A stretch of DNA of 64,000 nucleotides from Nonomuraea deserti (lineage in GTDB: Bacteria; Actinomycetota; Actinomycetes; Streptosporangiales; Streptosporangiaceae). Numbering within the stretch: the first letter of the stretch is position 1; every line of letters starts with the position of its first letter. Both the position numbers and the translations under genes were made by a program. Positions 33,645 to 41,672 of this stretch are shown one piece after another. The stretch spans positions 54,991 through 118,990 of the forward strand of contig NZ_SMKO01000010.1 of assembly GCF_004348685.1 (NCBI RefSeq), read 5' to 3'. Below the pieces are notes generated by a model. It made no database searches, was not told the origin of the DNA, and worked only from the letters and a program-made list of their open reading frames with translations.

Positions 33645-35020
33645 TCCCGCGGCTGGACCCCGGCACACGCGTCCTGGCGCAGGGCCGCGTCCTGGTGGGC
33701 GGCCGTCCCCGCCGGGTGCTGTGCCTCGACCGGGCCCAAGCCGGCGAGGTCACTCGCTGGCGGGCCGGGCGGCCGGTCTCCGGCGCGCATCGCGCACTCG
33801 CCCGCCTGCTGGTGGAGGCCGGGCTGCTGCGTCCGGAGCCCGGAGCGGGTGGGCCCCGGGACGCGGAGGTGACGGCCGTCGTTCCCGTGCACGGACGGGT
33901 GCGGGAGCTGGCCGCGTGTCTCGCCGGGCTGCGCGGCCTCGCGGTGATCGTGGTGGACGACGGCTCGCCTGACGGGGAGGCGGTGTCGAAGGTCGTCTCC
34001 GATGCCGGGGCCAGCTATGTGCGCAGGGAGACGCGAGGCGGCCCGGCCGCCGCCAGGAACACCGGGCTGGCCGCCGTGACCACGCCCTACGTGGCGTTCG
34101 TGGACTCCGACTGCGTCCTGCAACCGGGCTGGCTGGACCGCCTGCTGCCGCATTTCGCCGACGAGGAGGTGGCGGCGGTCGCCCCGCGCGTCGTGTCGTA
34201 CGACGCCGGCCGCGGATGGTTGTCGCGTTACGAGGCCGCCCGCTCCGCGCTCGACATGGGGGACACCGCTTCGGTGGTGAGGCCCGACGGGCTGGTGCCG
34301 TACGTGCCGACGGCGGCGCTCGTGGTCCGGCGGGCGGCGGCGGGCGCCGGCTTCGACGAGCGGCTTCCCCTGGGCGAGGACGTCGACTTCGTCTGGCGGC
34401 TGGCCGCCTCGGGGCGGCAGGTCCGATACGAGCCCGGAGCGAAGGTCGCCCACCGCCACAGGGTCCGGCTGGGCGCCTGGCTGGCCCGCCGCGTCGAGTA
34501 CGGCACCGCCGTGGCGGCGCTGGACCGCAGGCACCCCGGCGCCATCCCGGCGCTCGACGCGTCCGCGTGGGGCGTCCTGGCCTGGGCCGCCGCGGTGTGC
34601 GCGCCCGGCGGGGCGGCCGCCCGCGCGGGCCTGGCGGCCGCCTGCGTGGCCGCCCATGCCGCCGACCTGGCCGGGGAACTGCCCGGCGAGCCCGCGCGGG
34701 CGGCCGCGCTGGCCGCCGCCGACACGCTGACGGCGGGCCGCCTGGCGGGAGCGTCGGTATCGCAGGTGTGGTGGCCGCTGGCGCTGCCCGCCGCGATCGC
34801 CGTTCCCCGGCTGCGCCTCCCGCTCGTCGCCGCGCTGGTGCTGCCCGCGCTGGCCGAGTGGGCAGAGCGCCGCCCGCCGCTCGACCCGGTCAGGTACGTC
34901 GCCGCGCACGTGCTGGACGACGTCGTGGGCGCGGTCGGAGTGTGGAAGGGGATGCTGCGCGAGCGTACGTTCCGGCCGTTGTTGCCGCGCCTCAGGCGTA
35001 CTCGATCAGGCGGGCCTTGA
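33641..35020 (+). CDS. family 2 glycosyltransferase resembling MftF
   Basis: 459 aa. The N-terminal ~90 residues (RLDPGTRVLAQGRVLVGG onwards) are laid out as in mycofactocin glycosyltransferase MftF. A GT2 catalytic domain follows, with VIVVDDGSPDG, VAFVDSDCVLQPGWLD and GEDVDFVWRLA, then C-terminal hydrophobic stretches. MftF adds beta-1,4-glucose chains to the mycofactocin core. No other mft gene is visible here, so the acceptor is probably the cluster's own scaffold. GTG start overlaps the condensation-protein stop; its 3' end overlaps that of the convergent LuxR gene by 29 bases. Confidence 0.75.
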   Translation: MIPRLDPGTRVLAQGRVLVGGRPRRVLCLDRAQAGEVTRWRAGRPVSGAHRALARLLVEAGLLRPEPGAGGPRDAEVTAVVPVHGRVRELAACLAGLRGLAVIVVDDGSPDGEAVSKVVSDAGASYVRRETRGGPAAARNTGLAAVTTPYVAFVDSDCVLQPGWLDRLLPHFADEEVAAVAPRVVSYDAGRGWLSRYEAARSALDMGDTASVVRPDGLVPYVPTAALVVRRAAAGAGFDERLPLGEDVDFVWRLAASGRQVRYEPGAKVAHRHRVRLGAWLARRVEYGTAVAALDRRHPGAIPALDASAWGVLAWAAAVCAPGGAAARAGLAAACVAAHAADLAGELPGEPARAAALAAADTLTAGRLAGASVSQVWWPLALPAAIAVPRLRLPLVAALVLPALAEWAERRPPLDPVRYVAAHVLDDVVGAVGVWKGMLRERTFRPLLPRLRRTRSGGP

Positions 35021-35627
35021 TCGCCGTGACGACCGCCGCGGTCCTGTTGGGCGAGTCCAGCTTCAGCAACACGCTGGCCACCAGCCGCTTCGCGCCGTGC
35101 TCCGAGATCGACAGGCGGCGCGCGATCTGCCTGTTGCTGAGACCGTCGGCGAGCAGGGACAGTGTCACGCTCTCCCGCGCGGTGAGGCTGACCGGCGGAC
35201 GGCGCTGTGGCGCGTCCGCCGCGGAAGGCGGGCCCGACGCGCGCGTGAGCAGCTCCCGCGCCAGCCGGTCGGGAATCACCAGCTCGCCCGCGACCACCCG
35301 GTGAAGGGCGTCGCGCAGATGATTCGCCGTGATCTCCTCCTGGATGAGGTAACCGTCGAATTGCGATGAGAGGGCGAACTCCGGGCCGGCCACCTGGGCC
35401 TCGTCGAGCAGGAGAATGGTCTTGACGTCTTCTTCGCGCGTGCCGGGCAGCGCTTCCGTGGTGATCAGGACATCGCAGGCGTCGCCGTCGACCGTGAGGT
35501 TCACCATGGGGACCTGCCGCAGAACGGTCTCCAGACCTCGATGAAGCAACTCGCTGCCGACGAGAATCGCGACGCTGATCTGTGCGGTTTCTGTGCCTTC
35601 AGGAAAGGTCGGCGTCATGACTGGCAT
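34992..35627 (-). CDS. LuxR-family regulator with degenerate receiver domain
   Basis: 211 aa. C-terminal LuxR helix-turn-helix (LTARESVTLSLLADGLSNRQ). The N-terminal half has the receiver outline (SVAILVGSELLHRGLETVL) but the phosphoacceptor position reads DVLITTEALPG without the usual acidic partner residues, so it is probably an unphosphorylated pseudo-receiver, as in many cluster-situated regulators. Start uncertain: ATG at 35627 or 35618, both inside the end of the phosphatase gene, implying coupling. Likely controls the cluster. Confidence 0.78.
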   Translation of the reverse strand: MPVMTPTFPEGTETAQISVAILVGSELLHRGLETVLRQVPMVNLTVDGDACDVLITTEALPGTREEDVKTILLLDEAQVAGPEFALSSQFDGYLIQEEITANHLRDALHRVVAGELVIPDRLARELLTRASGPPSAADAPQRRPPVSLTARESVTLSLLADGLSNRQIARRLSISEHGAKRLVASVLLKLDSPNRTAAVVTAIKARLIEYA

Positions 35628-36465
35628 CAAATACGGTCGTCGTTGGGCAAGGCCAGGCATTTGACAGGTTCCGGACAGCGAGCTCCGCGAATTCCGCGAG
35701 GCGGTGCGACAAACGGCTTCCGTGCGCGGCGAAAAGCGGACCCCAGGCCACGAAACCGGACCGGCGCTGCGTTCCCGGCTCTCCCGGCACTCCCGCGAAA
35801 CCCCCTCCCGCCGCGCTGACCAGTGACCGCCCGGCGGCCACGTCCCAGACGAACACATCCGCGTTCACGGCCAGGTCGGCCCGGCCCGCGGCCACGTAGG
35901 CGAGTGCCAGCGCCGAGGACCCGATCCTGCGCACGTCCGCCGTCTCCACCAGCTCCGCGTGCAACCGGGCCTCGGCAGGGTCCCGGACGCCCGGCGTCGG
36001 GATGTCGGTCAGGACGACGGGCAGCGGATCGGGCTCCGCGGCGCGCGGGGGCGCCGGCCGGCCGTCGATGCGGAGAACGCCGCCCGCCGCGGTGAACAGC
36101 TCGCCGCGCGTCGGCTCGTACACGGCTCCGCCGACCGGCTCGCCGCGCACCGACACCCCGATCGACACCGCGTACAGCCCGAGGCCGCGCGCGAAGTTGT
36201 GCGTGCCGTCGATGGGATCGACGTACCACTCGACCTCGCCCGCTCCGCTGGCGCCCGTCTCCTCACCGACGATCACGCTGTCGGGGCAGGACGCCGCCAG
36301 CATCGTCCGGATCAGCGACTCGGCCTGCCCGTCCGCCTCCGTCACCACGTCATGCCGGCCGCTCTTGGCCCGCGTCGCGACGCCGGGGCCGTAGCGGGTG
36401 ACGAGGAGCGAGCCGGCCTCGACGGCGGCCGCGGCGGCCAGAGCGACCAACCCGACATGATCCAT
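35599..36465 (-). CDS. inositol monophosphatase-family protein
   Basis: 288 aa. All family motifs are present: GEET, DPIDGTHNFARG and WDVAAGRSL, which bind the two or three Mg2+ ions of the Li+-sensitive phosphatases. Substrates in the family include inositol phosphate, histidinol phosphate and PAP/sugar phosphates. Inside this cluster a cyclitol or sugar phosphate is likely. The last ~20 residues overlap the start of the LuxR gene. ATG at 36465 faces the aminotransferase gene across a 134-base shared promoter region with no clear boxes. Confidence 0.88.
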   Translation of the reverse strand: MDHVGLVALAAAAAVEAGSLLVTRYGPGVATRAKSGRHDVVTEADGQAESLIRTMLAASCPDSVIVGEETGASGAGEVEWYVDPIDGTHNFARGLGLYAVSIGVSVRGEPVGGAVYEPTRGELFTAAGGVLRIDGRPAPPRAAEPDPLPVVLTDIPTPGVRDPAEARLHAELVETADVRRIGSSALALAYVAAGRADLAVNADVFVWDVAAGRSLVSAAGGGFAGVPGEPGTQRRSGFVAWGPLFAAHGSRLSHRLAEFAELAVRNLSNAWPCPTTTVFDASHDADLS

Positions 36466-36599
36466 CTCCTCACCCTAGGCAGATGAGGGGTCCCCGGCAC
36501 CGGGTCGTTCGGGTATGCCCTCTCGCCCGGCCGATCGCCGCTTATGTCCCCTCCGGCCAGTCGGCACGCTGGAGCACACACACGTGGAAGGGCCTGGAG

Positions 36600-37913
36600 A
36601 TGGCAATGGGACTGACGTCCGAGCGCGGCAGGTCGGAAGCTCACTGGGCCGCCGAGCAGCGGGTCATCGGGCCCGGCCTGCAAGCCGTGATGTTGTGGTC
36701 GAAGCTCTGCGTCGAGCATGCGGAAGGCGCCATGCTCACGGACGCCGACGGTCACGAGATCGTGGACTTCCAGGGCGCCGGCGGCGTCAACTCGATCGGA
36801 CACTCCCACCCCCGGTACGTCGCGGCGCTGGCCGCCCAGCTCACCGGCACCCCTGCGGGCGCGTTCGGCTCGCCCGCCCGGCTCGACATGGTGAACGCCC
36901 TGCGCCGCGTGCTCAGCGCGCCCCTCGACCGCATCCAGCTCTACAGCGGCGGCACAGAAGCCGTGGAGGCGGCCCTGAGACTGGCCAAGTCGGTCACCGG
37001 GAAACACGAGTTCCTGTCCTTCTGGGGCGGCTTCCACGGCAAGACGATGGGCAGCCTGGCCCTCACGTCAGGAGCCAGGGCCGGGCTGGGCCCGCTGCCC
37101 GCCGGCTCCTTCAGCGCGCCGTACGCCAACTGCTACCGCTGCCCGCTGAAGCTCAAGAGCCCCTCCTGCGGATTCGCGTGCGTGGACCTGGCGCGCGACG
37201 TCATCAAACGCGAATCGACGGGGGCGTTCGCCGCCATCGTGGTCGAGCCGGTGCAGGGCCGCTCGGGCAACGTCGTCCCGCCCGACGGTTATCTCGCGGC
37301 GCTCAAGGAGGTGGCCGAGGAGTTCGACGCCCTGCTCATCGCCGACGAGATGATGACCGGCTTCGGCCGTACCGGAGCGCCGATGGCCTACCAGCACGAC
37401 GACGTCACCCCGGACATCGTGACGGTGGGGAAGGGAATGGGCGGGGGGTACCCGGTCACCGGGGTGATCTCCACCGCCGTCCACATGTCCGCCGCGCCCT
37501 TCTCCGACCCGAGCGCCAGCTCCTCCAGCTTCGGCGCGTTCCCCATGGCCTGCCGGGCGGTCGCCGCCACCACGGACGTGCTCGTCGATGAGGACCTCGC
37601 GGAACACGCGCGCAAGATCGGCGCCGAGCTGCTGGAACTGCTGCGCCCGCTGGCCGACGAGGCGCCGCTGGTGGGGGACGTGCGCGGGCTGGGCCTGGCC
37701 ATCGGCATCGAGCTCGTGGCCGACAAGGCCACGAAGGAGCCCGTGTCCGGCCAGGTGCTACGTGAGACGTTCCTCGCGCTGCTGAGGGCGGGGGTCCTGG
37801 TCATGACGGGCGGCAACACCTTGCGGCTCTATCCGCCGCTCAACGTCGACGCCGACCTCGCCCGCGAGGCCGCCGGCGTGATCCGCGAGACCCTGACAGG
37901 AGGTTCCCGATGA
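36600..37913 (+). CDS. class III PLP-dependent aminotransferase
   Basis: 437 aa, fold type I omega-aminotransferase. Seen: FQGAGGVNSIGHSHP, YSGGTEAVEAALRLAK, VEPVQGRSG, LLIADEMMTGFGRTG and VTVGKGMGGGYPVTG with the PLP Lys. A Cys cluster (NCYRCPLKLKSPSCGFAC) interrupts the middle. Close in plan to GabT-type enzymes and to the sugar aminotransferases of 2-deoxystreptamine clusters (Neo18/BtrB). Could aminate a sugar C6 aldehyde or act on an omega-amino acid. ATG at 36600; 36606 is equally possible. First gene of the second forward operon. Confidence 0.9.
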   Translation: MAMGLTSERGRSEAHWAAEQRVIGPGLQAVMLWSKLCVEHAEGAMLTDADGHEIVDFQGAGGVNSIGHSHPRYVAALAAQLTGTPAGAFGSPARLDMVNALRRVLSAPLDRIQLYSGGTEAVEAALRLAKSVTGKHEFLSFWGGFHGKTMGSLALTSGARAGLGPLPAGSFSAPYANCYRCPLKLKSPSCGFACVDLARDVIKRESTGAFAAIVVEPVQGRSGNVVPPDGYLAALKEVAEEFDALLIADEMMTGFGRTGAPMAYQHDDVTPDIVTVGKGMGGGYPVTGVISTAVHMSAAPFSDPSASSSSFGAFPMACRAVAATTDVLVDEDLAEHARKIGAELLELLRPLADEAPLVGDVRGLGLAIGIELVADKATKEPVSGQVLRETFLALLRAGVLVMTGGNTLRLYPPLNVDADLAREAAGVIRETLTGGSR

Positions 37914-38899
37914 AGGTGGCGATCGCGGGTTTCGGCGTCGCCGGCGCGGCCCGGCTGTCGGCCTACCACCGCCTGGCGGGCGTGGACGTGGTCGCGGTCG
38001 TCGACCCGTCGCAGGACAGACGCGAGACAGCCAGGCAGGCCGGCGTCCGCGCGTACCCCACGCTCGCCGAGCTGAGCGCCGAACACGCGCCCGACGTCGT
38101 GGACGTGTGCGCGCCCCCGGGACACCACCGCGACCTGACCCTGGCGGCGCTGGCATCCGGCAGCCACGTGATCTGCGAGAAGCCCGTCGCCTTCCGCACC
38201 GCCGACGCGCTCGACCTGGCCGAGGCGTCGAGGCGGGCCGGGCGCCTGCTCTACCCGGCGCACAACTACCTGTTCTCGCCGATGATGCGGCTGCTGGAAG
38301 AGTGCGCGGCCGGCGCCGGGACACCGCGAACGTTGTCCTTCCGCATCGAGCGGCAGACCCACGCCAGGGGCAACGACGCCTACCGGCCGGACTGGCGGCG
38401 TGACTTGGAGATCGCCGGCGGGGGCATCCTGCTGGACCACGGCTCGCACTGCGTCTACATGGCCGCCCGCCTCTTCGGGGAACGGCCCGCCAAGGTCTCC
38501 GCCGTGGCCCGCTGGCAGACCGAAGGCCTCGACGAGGCCATCGACGTGCGGCTGCACTTCCCCTCCGGCACCGCCGACATCGAGCTGAGCTGGGTCGGCG
38601 ACCGGCGTACGAACCGCTACACCCTGGCGGGCCCCACCTCCTCGGTGGCCATCACCGACGGCACCGCCGTGCTGACCGGGCCCGGCGGTGACGAGGAACG
38701 ATCCCTGGAGTCGCCGACCCAGAGCTCCACCCACGAGGATTGGTTCGCGGACCTCTTCGCCGACTTCACCGCCCGGCTGGCGAGGCCCGCTTCGTGGGCG
38801 GAGCCCCTCCACGACATCGCCTCGACCGCCGAGGCCATCGAGGCGGCGTACACGTCGGCCCGGCGGGACGGCCAGCCCGTCCCGCTCCGGCAGGGCTGA
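37910..38899 (+). CDS. Gfo/Idh/MocA-family oxidoreductase
   Basis: 329 aa. AIAGFGVAGAARL Rossmann motif, ICEKPVAF with the conserved Lys, and GGGILLDHGSHCVYMA, the Asp/His segment used in catalysis by inositol and sugar dehydrogenases. ATGA overlap with the aminotransferase, so oxidation followed by transamination of the same sugar or cyclitol is a reasonable inference. Third homologue in the cluster. Confidence 0.88.
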   Translation: MKVAIAGFGVAGAARLSAYHRLAGVDVVAVVDPSQDRRETARQAGVRAYPTLAELSAEHAPDVVDVCAPPGHHRDLTLAALASGSHVICEKPVAFRTADALDLAEASRRAGRLLYPAHNYLFSPMMRLLEECAAGAGTPRTLSFRIERQTHARGNDAYRPDWRRDLEIAGGGILLDHGSHCVYMAARLFGERPAKVSAVARWQTEGLDEAIDVRLHFPSGTADIELSWVGDRRTNRYTLAGPTSSVAITDGTAVLTGPGGDEERSLESPTQSSTHEDWFADLFADFTARLARPASWAEPLHDIASTAEAIEAAYTSARRDGQPVPLRQG

Positions 38900-38902
38900 C
38901 CG

Positions 38903-39970
38903 ATGTGGTACGCGGGCGTCGGATGGGAGAAGGACGCGTACGAGCTGGCCGTCCTCGACCAGGCGGGAACCGCCGTCGTGCCCCCGCTCCGTCTCGAGAC
39001 CGTGGGGGTAAGGGACGTCGTGGCCCGCCTCGTCCGGCTGGCCGGCCGCGAACCGCTGATGTGCGTCATCGACGGCACGAACGGAGTCGTCGACGGTCAT
39101 CTGATGGCCGCGGGACTCGACGTCTACCGTGCTGACGGCGACGTCGCGCCGCCGCGGCGGGCGTTCGGGTCGCCGGACGCGGTCGTCCTGGCGGAGCTGG
39201 GCCGTACCAGCGGGTCACGATTGACCAGGATCGCCCTCGACTCGGGCACGCTCACCGGGCTCGACCAGCGGATCGAGGAGGACCTGGACTCGGCCGCGCT
39301 CGTCGAGGCCGAGCAGGTCGCCTCGGGCCGGTGCGTGCCGCACGGCCGCCGCGTACACCCGAGGGTGGCGCTCACCTTCGACGACGGCCCCGACCCCGAC
39401 CACACGCCGCGCCTGCTCGATCTGTTACGCCACTACCACGTGCCCGCCACCTTCTTCTGCCTCGGGTTGCACGCCGCGGCCCATCCCCGCCTGGTGGCGC
39501 GGGTCGCGGAGGAGGGCCACAGCGTGGGCAACCACACGTGGTCGCATCCCTACCTGCCCGACCTCACCAGGCAGGAGGTCCTCGCCCAGGTGGACAGGAC
39601 GGCCGAGGTGCTGGCCGGGATCACCGGGCAGGTCCCGACGTTGTTCCGGCCGCCTTTCGGCGGCCGGAACGCCGACGTGCTCGGGTGGCTGGCCCAGCAC
39701 GGGCAGACCACCGTGCTCTGGGACGTCGAGGCCGCTGACTGGGCGCTTCCCGGCGCTTCGGCGATCGCCCACCAGGTGATCCGCGACACGGATTTCGGAT
39801 CCGTCGTGCTCCTGCACGACGGCGGCGGTGACCGTTCGCAGACGATCGAGGCGCTCCCGCTGATCCTGGAGACCCTCATGGTGAGCGGGTGCAGATTCGT
39901 GCCCGTCGAGGACCTGATCGACGTCGACGACCAGAAAGAGCGCGTGGCACCTTCATGGACATCCGCATAA
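38903..39970 (+). CDS. NodB-type polysaccharide deacetylase with IS110-like N-terminal domain
   Basis: 355 aa. Residues ~155-335 form a complete NodB domain: TFDDGPD (Asp160/161), HTWSHP (His211, His215), RPPFGG, DVEAADW and LLHDGG (His305), so de-N-acetylation of a sugar is likely. Residues 1-130 have another fold: GVGWEKDAYELAVLDQAG, CVIDGTNGVVDGHLMAAG and GSPDAVVLAELGRT follow the RNase-H-like DEDD domain of IS110 transposases, though the first acidic residue appears lost. Codon 175 is TTA (39425-39427). No signal peptide, so it should act in the cytoplasm on a soluble intermediate. Confidence 0.8.
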   Translation: MWYAGVGWEKDAYELAVLDQAGTAVVPPLRLETVGVRDVVARLVRLAGREPLMCVIDGTNGVVDGHLMAAGLDVYRADGDVAPPRRAFGSPDAVVLAELGRTSGSRLTRIALDSGTLTGLDQRIEEDLDSAALVEAEQVASGRCVPHGRRVHPRVALTFDDGPDPDHTPRLLDLLRHYHVPATFFCLGLHAAAHPRLVARVAEEGHSVGNHTWSHPYLPDLTRQEVLAQVDRTAEVLAGITGQVPTLFRPPFGGRNADVLGWLAQHGQTTVLWDVEAADWALPGASAIAHQVIRDTDFGSVVLLHDGGGDRSQTIEALPLILETLMVSGCRFVPVEDLIDVDDQKERVAPSWTSA

Positions 39971-41019
39971 GCGTCGCGATCATGCATCATCCGCGTCGAG
40001 CCGATCAGGTTCCCTCGTTGCTCGCATCGTGCGCCCCGCTCGCCGCGCAGGTGATCGTGGATCCGGATCCCTCGGGAACTCCCAGCCCGCTGCGTACGGC
40101 CAAGCGCGCCTGGGCGGCCGTGCCCGGCGAGGCCACCCACCATCTCGTCCTGCAGGACGACGTACGGCTGAGCGCCGGATTCGCCGCCCACCTGGCCGAT
40201 GCCGTCCACGCGCGGCCGCGGCACGCCGTCGCCCTCTACTCCAACTGGAACAGCCCGCAGAACTCGTACCTCGTCAGGCGGGCCGCGGCGGCCGGCTCCG
40301 CGTGGGCGCAGCTGTCGCAGGAGGAGTGGATCCCGACCCAAGGGCTCGTGCTCCCCGCCGAGCGGGCCAGGGAACTGGCCGCGTACCTGGCTCCCATCAG
40401 CGACGACATCCGCGACGACGACGAGATGGTCGCGCTCTTCTGCGCCGAGCGCGGGCTGCCCGTGGTCGCCGCGGTGCCGCACCTGGTCGACCACGAGGAC
40501 ACGCCCAGCCTCGCCGGGCATCCCGGTTCCTTCCACGCGACCGTCCACGCGGGCGGCCGGCGTCTCGACCCCGGCCACTGGCACACGTGCGACGACCGGG
40601 AGCGCGGCAGCTTCGCGGTCGAGCTCATCGACTCCCGGTGCTTCCTGCGGCTGTTCCGCGAGGGCGAGCCCGTGGAGCATCCCTTCGGCTGGTACTGGGC
40701 GGACTGGTCCGCGCTGATCGGCCTGGATCCCCGGCGGATCCTCGCCACCCTGCCGCGCCGGGACGTGCCCGCGTACGCGCGGGAGTTGTGGGCCGCGGCC
40801 TACATCCTCGGGGCGGACGCGGGTGAACGCGCGGGCCCCGGCGCGGACTGGATCCTCCACCGGGCGATCGCCTCGTGGGTCGCCTCGGGACTCAGCGCCG
40901 CCGACCGCGCACGCCTGGACGAGAGCTCGTCCGCGGCCCTGACCGAGCTCGGCGTCGAGGCCGTCGAGATCGGTCGCGCGGCGGCCCGGCCGAGGCTGGA
41001 GGAGCTCGTCCGTGCGTGA
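39955..41019 (+). CDS. GT-A-like glycosyltransferase, copy 2
   Basis: 354 aa paralogue of the protein at 30687: SVAIMHHP, HHLVLQDDVRLS (Asp68/69), WNSPQNSYLVRRAAAAG, DDEMVALFC, PHLVDHEDTPSL and the C-terminal GWYWADWSALIGLDP are all shared. ATG at 39955 lies in the last codons of the deacetylase gene, giving tight coupling. Probably adds a second sugar, or the same sugar at a second place. Confidence 0.65.
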   Translation: MDIRISVAIMHHPRRADQVPSLLASCAPLAAQVIVDPDPSGTPSPLRTAKRAWAAVPGEATHHLVLQDDVRLSAGFAAHLADAVHARPRHAVALYSNWNSPQNSYLVRRAAAAGSAWAQLSQEEWIPTQGLVLPAERARELAAYLAPISDDIRDDDEMVALFCAERGLPVVAAVPHLVDHEDTPSLAGHPGSFHATVHAGGRRLDPGHWHTCDDRERGSFAVELIDSRCFLRLFREGEPVEHPFGWYWADWSALIGLDPRRILATLPRRDVPAYARELWAAAYILGADAGERAGPGADWILHRAIASWVASGLSAADRARLDESSSAALTELGVEAVEIGRAAARPRLEELVRA

Positions 41020-41575
41020 GGCAGCCACCATCACCGAGCGAATGGCCCGGCGTGAGGCACGGGCGCTGCTGCTCGTCCCGCCCTCGATCCCCGCGCCGCC
41101 AGGGGTGCTCGACCCCCAGGTCACCCTGCGTTCCGTCACCTGCCCCTGGTGCGGTGCCCGGCCCGAGCCGCCGGGCGCGCAGCCGGGTGAGCCGCCGGTC
41201 GTCCGGCGTCGCGTTCGGCCCGAGCCGCCGGACGACCGGCCGGTCGTGACGATCCTGGCCTGCGAGACGCTCGCCAACCGGGCCCTGCTCCCGGTGCTCG
41301 CCACCGCGCCCGGACACTACCTGTCGCGAGGGGTGTTCGTGGCCAGGCGCCCGTCGGCCGGGAACGTGAGCGAGTTGCTGACCGCCCTGGACGCGGCCGA
41401 GAGCTGGGCGGACCCGGGGAGGCGCGCCCCGAGCGGCCTCGACGCGGTGGTGCCGGCCTCGACCCGTATGGCGAACGAGGTGCCCTCGCACTTCCTCTCG
41501 CCCCACGCCGAACTCGACGACCTGAACACGCTCTACGCGCGGGTCCGGTACGCGGCCGTCCGGGCGGGGTTGTGA
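41012..41575 (+). CDS. Cys-motif partner protein, copy 2
   Basis: 187 aa paralogue of the protein at 31720, sharing RMARREAR, TCPWCG (Cys44, Cys47), ACETLANRALLP (Cys84), ESWAD and LNTLYARVR. Overlaps the end of its glycosyltransferase by eight bases. The middle is Pro/Arg-rich and unlike copy 1. Function unknown; a metal-binding helper of the transferase is my inference. Last gene of the second forward operon. Confidence 0.62.
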   Translation: MREAATITERMARREARALLLVPPSIPAPPGVLDPQVTLRSVTCPWCGARPEPPGAQPGEPPVVRRRVRPEPPDDRPVVTILACETLANRALLPVLATAPGHYLSRGVFVARRPSAGNVSELLTALDAAESWADPGRRAPSGLDAVVPASTRMANEVPSHFLSPHAELDDLNTLYARVRYAAVRAGL

Positions 41576-41672
41576 AGCCGATCAGGCATAGCCCTTGGGC
41601 CGCCCGAATGCGGCTGTCGCCTCCGAGAACCGGACGAAATCATCCCATCATGTTCCCATCAGGGAGGGTTGC

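Noticed and set aside
33641..35020. A mycofactocin operon
   Set aside because: Only an MftF-like protein is present; no precursor peptide, radical SAM or other mft gene could be found nearby.
41576..41672. RiPP precursor peptide in the gap before the FAAL gene
   Set aside because: Only 97 bases; no start with ribosome site and no leader-core-like frame apart from the FAAL start itself.
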